This document shows positions 23,731 to 29,333 of a DNA stretch of 29,333 nucleotides, piece by piece (within the stretch, counting starts at the first letter, position 1; every line of letters starts with the position of its first letter). The notes below the pieces were generated by a model. That model worked only from the letters and a program-made list of their open reading frames with translations. It searched no databases and was not told the origin of the DNA. Both the position numbers and the translations under genes were made by a program. This stretch comes from Apostichopus parvimensis (lineage: Eukaryota; Echinodermata; Holothuroidea; Aspidochirotida; Stichopodidae), in contig KN884104.1 in the NCBI GenBank assembly GCA_000934455.1, positions 67,252-96,584 on the forward strand, written 5' to 3'.

Positions 23731-26140
23731 CTGGTTTATAAATAACAAGAAAAGAGGTTAAACGAAATGAAAGAATGTTAGGAAAGAAACGACATAGCTG
23801 AGAATGGACAGTCCAATAATCACAAGAAAAATGACATCACGTTTCGACTGGTCCCATATTTTAGCATCGAGAGATTAACATCGTACAGTAATTTATCGCA
23901 TTGCATCTGTGGGAATGTTAAATCAACCCAAACAAAGCATGACAATTTTGCATGAACTTTACATGTTAACCAGTTCATGATTTCAAAGACCTTCATATAT
24001 TGCAATTCACCAATTTCTTTGATATCTTTCCTGCTATATGACACATGACGAAACTGTAAAACAAATTCAGTTGCAGGTCTACTGATGAGTCGCAGTACTT
24101 ACTTTCTGCAGCTGCGACTCTGTCATTAATAATCCTTCAAAGAGATTCTTCAGATGTTCATTTTTATCCAACTCTTCTTGTGGTATACTTGATGTAGCAG
24201 TTCCAAGTATATCTGCTACTTCCAGTAAATCTTTACAAAAGCCTTGGACCGCATAGAGCTTGGAGTCTTCCAGTTGTTTTCGGAATCTTTGCCGTACATT
24301 TTCTGTTTCTGCTAATGCTCGCTTGTATTTATCCTTTCAAAGGGGAAAGAAAAATGAAAATCGGACTATTAACAAGTTTGTAAATTACTTAGCATGCTTA
24401 TTAGGAAGATAGTCAAATCATACAGAATATTTTTTTTGTATAAAAAACCTATTAGCTAACAAGTAACAAGTTTGAATGTTTTTAAGTCTTTGCTGTTCCA
24501 ATTATAAATAAATCTGACATAGGTTTATCCTGTGAATTTTTTTATTTTGCATGCCCCCAAAAATTATTTATACCTGCAGATTTAAATCGCAAATGCTCAC
24601 AACTTTTATTTGATTTTCGCTCTGAATTAGATGTTCGTTTTTTTTCATCAAGGAAAAACAACAAACTATGCTACCTTAATTATGTTTTCATGTAAATATA
24701 AGTTCTTCTCTCCTCACTTCAGTATTTTTTTGATTTTTTGGCTGAACTGTTGTATCACATGTTATGGTATCGTAAATAAATACAGTGAAAGAACATGAAA
24801 CAAAATGTAAATATAGTTGCCTGTGCCAGTTTGAAGAGCTGCACCTTTTGGGAAGTTCCCCCAGGGGACACATAGATGTGGGGCACTGTAGTGCCAACAA
24901 GGGATTGTTTGAAGTGTGCACACTTTGGTGTGTGGGTGTGACCAGTTACCAATGACCAGGGGATAAGTGTTCTAAAGCCTTGTGCAGGGACCATGACTGT
25001 AAACCTTTAGCTTTAACATCAAGATTGGTTGAGTGACTTAAGCAAAGCACACACACAAACCATAGCTACCATTAGCTAATAATCTTGATTAAACCATGAG
25101 TGACAATTGTTCTTACTGTTACTTCTTTGACTTCTTTTTCAAGCTTCTCTTTCTCTGCTAATAATTTCACTTCTGATTCTTTTTCTGCTATCTCCTTCTC
25201 TGATTTTGTGGAATTTCCTTCTGAACTTCCATTCTGATTTTTTTTTGCTTCTGTGGTTAGAAATCTGTGAATGAAAAAGAAAAAAAGACTGAAATTTGAG
25301 GAGCATCAGGTCTTCTTTTTGTGATATCTGAACTCGCATTAAAAGGTGGATAAGGGTAAAAGCATATGCCATATGGTATCCACTCTTAGTATCCCATAAT
25401 GGGTACCAAACGGATGCTATCAAAGCTTCAGCAGGTCACATCCACTTACAATACATGGTGCAGAATTTCAAAAAATTTTTGTCATCATTTGTAAGTTATA
25501 GATACATACAATGTATTTTGCTAACAAACACAAATTGCACTTTATGCTAGGTACACAGGAATATGAAGAAAAACAAAACAAAAAACAACAGTGGGTAAAC
25601 TTGGCTAAAGTGCACCATAACTGGACCTACTTGATTATCATACCATAGCAGTAGCAACATCATACAATAAATTATTAGTTGGAGTCAAAGAGCCACTGCA
25701 CTAACTTCGCAAGTAATACTAACACTACAGTACGAATAAGCAGTGTATAGCCAAATCCCCAAACTGGATACACAATAATACAGTTCCAAACTATGAAGTA
25801 AGTTTTAACACTTCTCAAGTCTTGTGTTAGATCATTACTTAACGCTTATCACAAAGAAAACTTGTAAGTCAAAAGTTTGTACAAAAGTCTAAAAGAGATC
25901 ATTACAGTAACAGTTCTGTATATGTATGTTTTATTAAAGTACCAGTTCCACGAATTATCACACGAGACACGCGTTTTGTAATGATATTACGCAACCTAAC
26001 ACTATCATGACAGTAAAAAGGTAAACCTTTACTAAATTTAACCATTACCTTCGTGATTTTACAGCTGAAAGTCTAACAGGATGAACCCTTGAGAAAATCG
26101 CTGACTTAAATGCAATTCGTAAGGACATCGTAGACGCCAT
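23533..26140 (-). CDS. GRPEL1: Mitochondrial GrpE-like nucleotide exchange factor, complete spliced gene
   Basis: GrpE proteins release ADP from mitochondrial Hsp70 in the matrix and so drive the PAM import motor and protein folding. Four coding exons on the minus strand, in order 26140-26049, 25264-25117, 24333-24103 and 23730-23533, give 222 codons plus stop, close to the usual animal length. Residues 1-30 (MASTMSLRIAFKSAIFSRVH onward) are rich in Arg, Ser and hydrophobic residues and lack acidic residues, as in a matrix presequence. Next come a Lys/Glu coiled coil (about 45-110), a helical dimerisation segment with DKYKRALAETENVRQR, and the beta domain containing FDPNFHEAMF and GYRLHDRTLRPALVGV. 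The ATG has A at -3 and G at +4. The gene converges on EIF3A. GRPEL1 rather than GRPEL2 is an inference. Confidence 0.94.
24103..24333 (-). CDS. GRPEL1: GRPEL1 coding exon 3
   Basis: The exon has 77 codons, DKYKRALAETENVRQRFRKQ followed by LYAVQGFCKDLLEVADILGT, ending LLMTESQLQK. This is the typical long-helix and four-helix-bundle part of GrpE. Donor gtaagt. Confidence 0.95.
24334..25116 (-). other. GRPEL1 intron 2
   Basis: The intron is bounded by a donor at 25116 and an acceptor at 24334 when read on the minus strand. It contains a less AT-rich patch at about 24825-24985 with the perfect palindrome aagtgtgcacactt at 24912-24925. Nothing coding is evident. GRPEL1 intron 1 (25265-26048) and intron 3 (23731-24102) are AT-rich and featureless. 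Confidence 0.55.
25117..25264 (-). CDS. GRPEL1: GRPEL1 coding exon 2
   Basis: The exon encodes FLTTEAKKNQNGSSEGNSTK and then a Lys/Glu coiled coil ending KEKLEKEVKEVT. Acceptor cattcacag, donor gtaaga, phases consistent with both neighbours. Confidence 0.9.
26049..26140 (-). CDS. GRPEL1: GRPEL1 coding exon 1 (start, mitochondrial presequence)
   Basis: The exon encodes MASTMSLRIAFKSAIFSRVH and then PVRLSAVKSR plus two bases, before donor gtaatg. It is basic and has no acidic residues, as expected for a matrix targeting peptide. Confidence 0.9.
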
Positions 26141-26340
26141 TATGCTATTTAACGCAAATTTTGAGATTCTTCACGTCCGTTCACTCTTGCACGACGAATT
26201 ATTCTATGGTGATAAGATAAAATCTTTATCATAGGTTACCAGAACTTGTATAACAGCTTTGGCCAAATATTTATGCAATCTTAATCGGCTATACTACTCT
26301 GCCATGCGGAAATAGTGGTAAAGATGTCATCAGCCTGTGT
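26141..26340 (-). promoter_or_regulatory. GRPEL1: Putative GRPEL1 promoter and 5' untranslated region
   Basis: This is the sequence immediately upstream of the GRPEL1 ATG on the minus strand. The assignment rests on position. I could not identify a defined core promoter element. Confidence 0.35.
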
Positions 26341-29333
26341 TGGTCCTCAAGGAAAATAACACATTGAAGTTGGTCATCGATAACTTAGGTAAACTTTTCT
26401 TTGATGCCCATTCCAGTCCCATGCATATATCTTCCCCACACACTCTAAGATATTCTACACACCGTTTCCATTCCTGTCTCATTCAGGGCTCAATGGATCG
26501 AGCAATGGCCATAGGCTCGAGAGGGACGAGCCAACGAGCACAGGGTCCTTTTAATACTACACCACTTACAAGTGCCCCTTTTTGGTTATACAAAGTATAT
26601 TTTATCAATTTTTTTGCCTGTCAAATTTACCTTTATTTAATTTGGAAAGCCTCTTTTGTTGATAACTTTATAGTTGTTAAAACTGCCTAATTTGAAACAC
26701 ATTAAAATACTGGTACTGGTATTTATGGTATACACAAACATGTTCAGAGGATCTATTTTGTTAGAAAGCTTTGAGGTAACTTTGTGGTTTGACACCTAAA
26801 CTCAAAATCACAGCCCCACCCGATTGAACCATCTTCCACCGCCCCTGTGTGGGTTCCTCATCTGAAGGTTAAAACTTGAACTCTCCTTTCGGAGAAGATG
26901 ATATTTTGGGCACTCTGGACACTATTAGATTGGTATCGAGATTGGAGCCATTCCTCAATTTTGTTAAATAGCATTAGCATAAATCGCCTTTTCGGAAAAC
27001 TTCGTATACATATTGTTACGGCGTAAAAATACACACTTCTCAACGATTTTCGTCTCTACTAGTGCTATACCACAATAAATTCCATGAACCATATAAAGGT
27101 TTACCAGGAACCCCTATACCACAGGTTAGAGGTGGATTCGATATGCTCAAAGTTGTGAAACTTGAGGACTTTTCAAAAATGTCAGTAATTAGTGTTTACA
27201 AATATGTTTCAATTTAAAACAAATATCATCATAAATTGTGGAAACTATTATTGGCCGGATGCCCGGATCACTATAGCAATTCAGTGTATACCCTCTCAGA
27301 TCTGTCTATATAGCTCTTCTTCCCCGGGCTGCTTAATTTCTCTGGTGCAAAAGAACCGGAGGAGCGCTGGACTATTTGTAGGCCAAGCACGAACATCTAC
27401 ATGCCTTCTCCATCTATATAAAATCCGCCATCCTTTTCTTTTTAAAAGATTGTCTAGCAGAACTTATCAAATTCACGTTGGAAGACAGGAAGGTCTCAAT
27501 ATTTTTTTAACTTACTTACCGGGGGAAGAGGGTGACGGGCAAACAACTATGTGCAACACTTCTCTCTGAAGCGACTATTCCCCGCAATACCCTTCTAGTC
27601 CCGGTGTTTATTTTCACCAAGTCAAATCAGTCTCATTATTGAGCAAAATATAGGTCAAAACTACTAACTTGTTTCGTTTCACCATATTTTGATACCGTCA
27701 TAGATTCATGACAAATCTTGAAACATCCGACTTTTATTTTGTTCACCGCAACTGAAAATATCAACCACAGAAAGGGAGTACTTTCAAGTATACGGGTAAC
27801 AAGATATCCTTTTCAATACAAAAGGTGGGAATGACATTTTGTATGGCTTATCATTGTACTGAATCAGGGGCAGAGGAGCATGGTGAGGTGAAGTGTTTGC
27901 TTCCGTGAGCTTGATAAACAAAACAAAAAACTAGAAGAAAAAAAGAAGTAAACAAAATTTCAAAGAAATCTCAGAGCAATTCCTCGAAATTCTAACATCG
28001 ATATATTTGTTCTTGAAAATCATGATTAATCAGGGAGTAAGAGATACTCCTCGAAACCCTGCCCATAGCTTTATCTCCTTGTCGACCCACTGCAATCACA
28101 GTCAATAACATGGTTTCCATACTCCAATAAGAAAAACCCTCCTACACACCTATGATATAAAGTTGTAAATCTGGTCAAGATCTGGTCTTCATTCAGTGGC
28201 TCCTCCGCTTCCCTTCAATGATTATCATGAAACATCCATTACTTTCCACTTTAATTCAAGTTAGATTGTTGCCATGCCTCCTCCTCTTCCGTGTTACAAT
28301 GATTGGATAATTTCCAGTATGAACACAGACGCTCAAAGCAGATATTTATTACCGGTACTCTAGAAAAAAAAAGGTATAGGTTGTTATCTCATCCCGATAT
28401 TGTTGTCTGCTGAGTTACGGTTGGCTGTTGAAGCTTATTATATAGACTGCTATATCTCTTATCATATATAAATTAACGGTTGCTATGGGAACACATGGTG
28501 TGGACGATTTACGGGTCTTTCCTTCTTACTTTCTTGGTAATGTAGGAATTAATGGAGCCATTCTATTTTGGGGTCAGGCGACGTAATATGAGTGTGTGTG
28601 TGTTGGTGTGTACGTTAGCCCTACAAAACGGATAGCGAACACCTCCAGAAACCGTAAAGTTGATGTATACTTTCAAACTTGGTAGGCATGTGCCTGAGCA
28701 CGGGTGAAGTGCTTACTTGTTTTATTATTTCATAAAATTTTGACTTGGCAGTAATAACGCCTCTCTGATTTAATATTATATTAGTGACGTATGTTAGCAA
28801 TATCATAAGCTTGCATGGAGTCCAAAGAGCACCTTACCCCAGGAATGATTTTGATATCAATGAAAATGGAGAAGATTTTGTTCCAATATTAGAAATATGA
28901 TAGGCCGTACATCTGATAAGGGGGACTATAAGTTTTTAGGGGAAGGGGGGGGGGATCTAAGCCGGGTCAATAAGGGATAAACAATGAAACATTCTCATTT
29001 GCGTATTACATGTAAGTAAAAATGAAGACTTTCAAAAGGAAGGTATCTGATTGTACAACGTTTCCAATTGGCTCTTAACGTCACTGGATTTGGTCAATTG
29101 CCTACTATACGCAATTTAAAAGAAAAATATATTTTACCAAAATTTCAACTTTACGTGACGATCTGCCTATATTTGCGCAAACGCAGAATCTGACAAATGG
29201 TCTAACCATTGCTGATACTTTGAGGGGTAATATATTTGAGATCGGTAGCTCGTGATAAGCACGGTAACAGAAAAATAGTAATGAACATATTTTATAGTCA
29301 ACTTTGAATATATATATGAATAGGCCTCTATAA
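26341..29333. other. Intergenic stretch with no recognised gene
   Basis: The stretch is AT-rich with a TG run (28592-28612) and a G run (28946-28956). Open frames such as 26337-26690 and 27192-27569 on the plus strand show no family resemblance, repeated structure or splice-consistent continuation that I could find. Two hAT-like end motifs (ccaccgcccctg ending at 26847; caggggcagagg at 27867) have no partner or target duplication. Confidence 0.5.

Noticed and set aside
24912-24925. Perfect palindrome aagtgtgcacactt in GRPEL1 intron 2
   Set aside because: It is an isolated 14-bp palindrome with no neighbouring structure and is likely to be chance.
26337-26690. 117-codon plus-strand open frame
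   Set aside because: It has no recognisable motif, no clear splice partners and no composition shift against its surroundings.
26793-26847. hAT-like right end (ccaccgcccctg)
   Set aside because: No matching left end and no 8-bp duplication of tgtgggtt were found within reach.
27507-27540. acttacttaccggggg resembling the start of U1 snRNA
   Set aside because: The similarity stops after a few bases and no following U1 stem-loops can be recognised.
27192-27569. 125-codon plus-strand open frame
   Set aside because: No family resemblance or domain pattern. The length is compatible with chance in this AT-rich DNA.
27867-27890. hAT-like left end (caggggcagagg)
   Set aside because: No inverted partner to the right and no flanking duplication were found.

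Overview
This is eukaryotic nuclear DNA from an animal. It is AT-rich, with short coding exons, GT-AG introns of about 0.3-1 kb, microsatellites and transposon remnants. Two housekeeping genes can be rebuilt exon by exon. The strong similarity of both to vertebrate orthologues, and the repeat style, suggest an invertebrate deuterostome, perhaps an echinoderm. The phylum is an inference that I cannot confirm from the sequence alone.

Plus strand, 3417-20600: EIF3A, the scaffold subunit a of translation initiation factor 3. I recover every coding exon, from a 49-nt first exon that starts with [16 protein letters not shown] to the last exon, which ends with [10 protein letters not shown] and a stop. 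Counting each exon once gives 1372 codons plus stop, close to the vertebrate length. Exons 3-6 and their introns occur twice in tandem (5167-7920 and 7921-10674). The two 2754-bp copies differ at only four positions by eye, all intronic. The duplicated block is 501 coding nt, so it is in frame and would add 167 residues if both copies were spliced. The last exon carries two arginine-rich repeat arrays and, near its start, two 1-nt frame slips that cancel each other.

Minus strand, 26140-23533: a GRPEL1-type mitochondrial GrpE nucleotide-exchange factor, four coding exons and 222 codons. It lies tail to tail with EIF3A. Candidate poly(A) signals of the two genes face each other near 22.05 and 22.3 kb.

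Upstream of EIF3A, 1828-2852 is a non-autonomous hAT-like DNA transposon with 14-bp terminal inverted repeats and an 8-bp target-site duplication. Part of a relative sits at 1-258. From 26141 to the right end I see only the putative GRPEL1 promoter side, possible decayed transposon ends and simple sequence. I found no tRNA, rRNA or CRISPR array.
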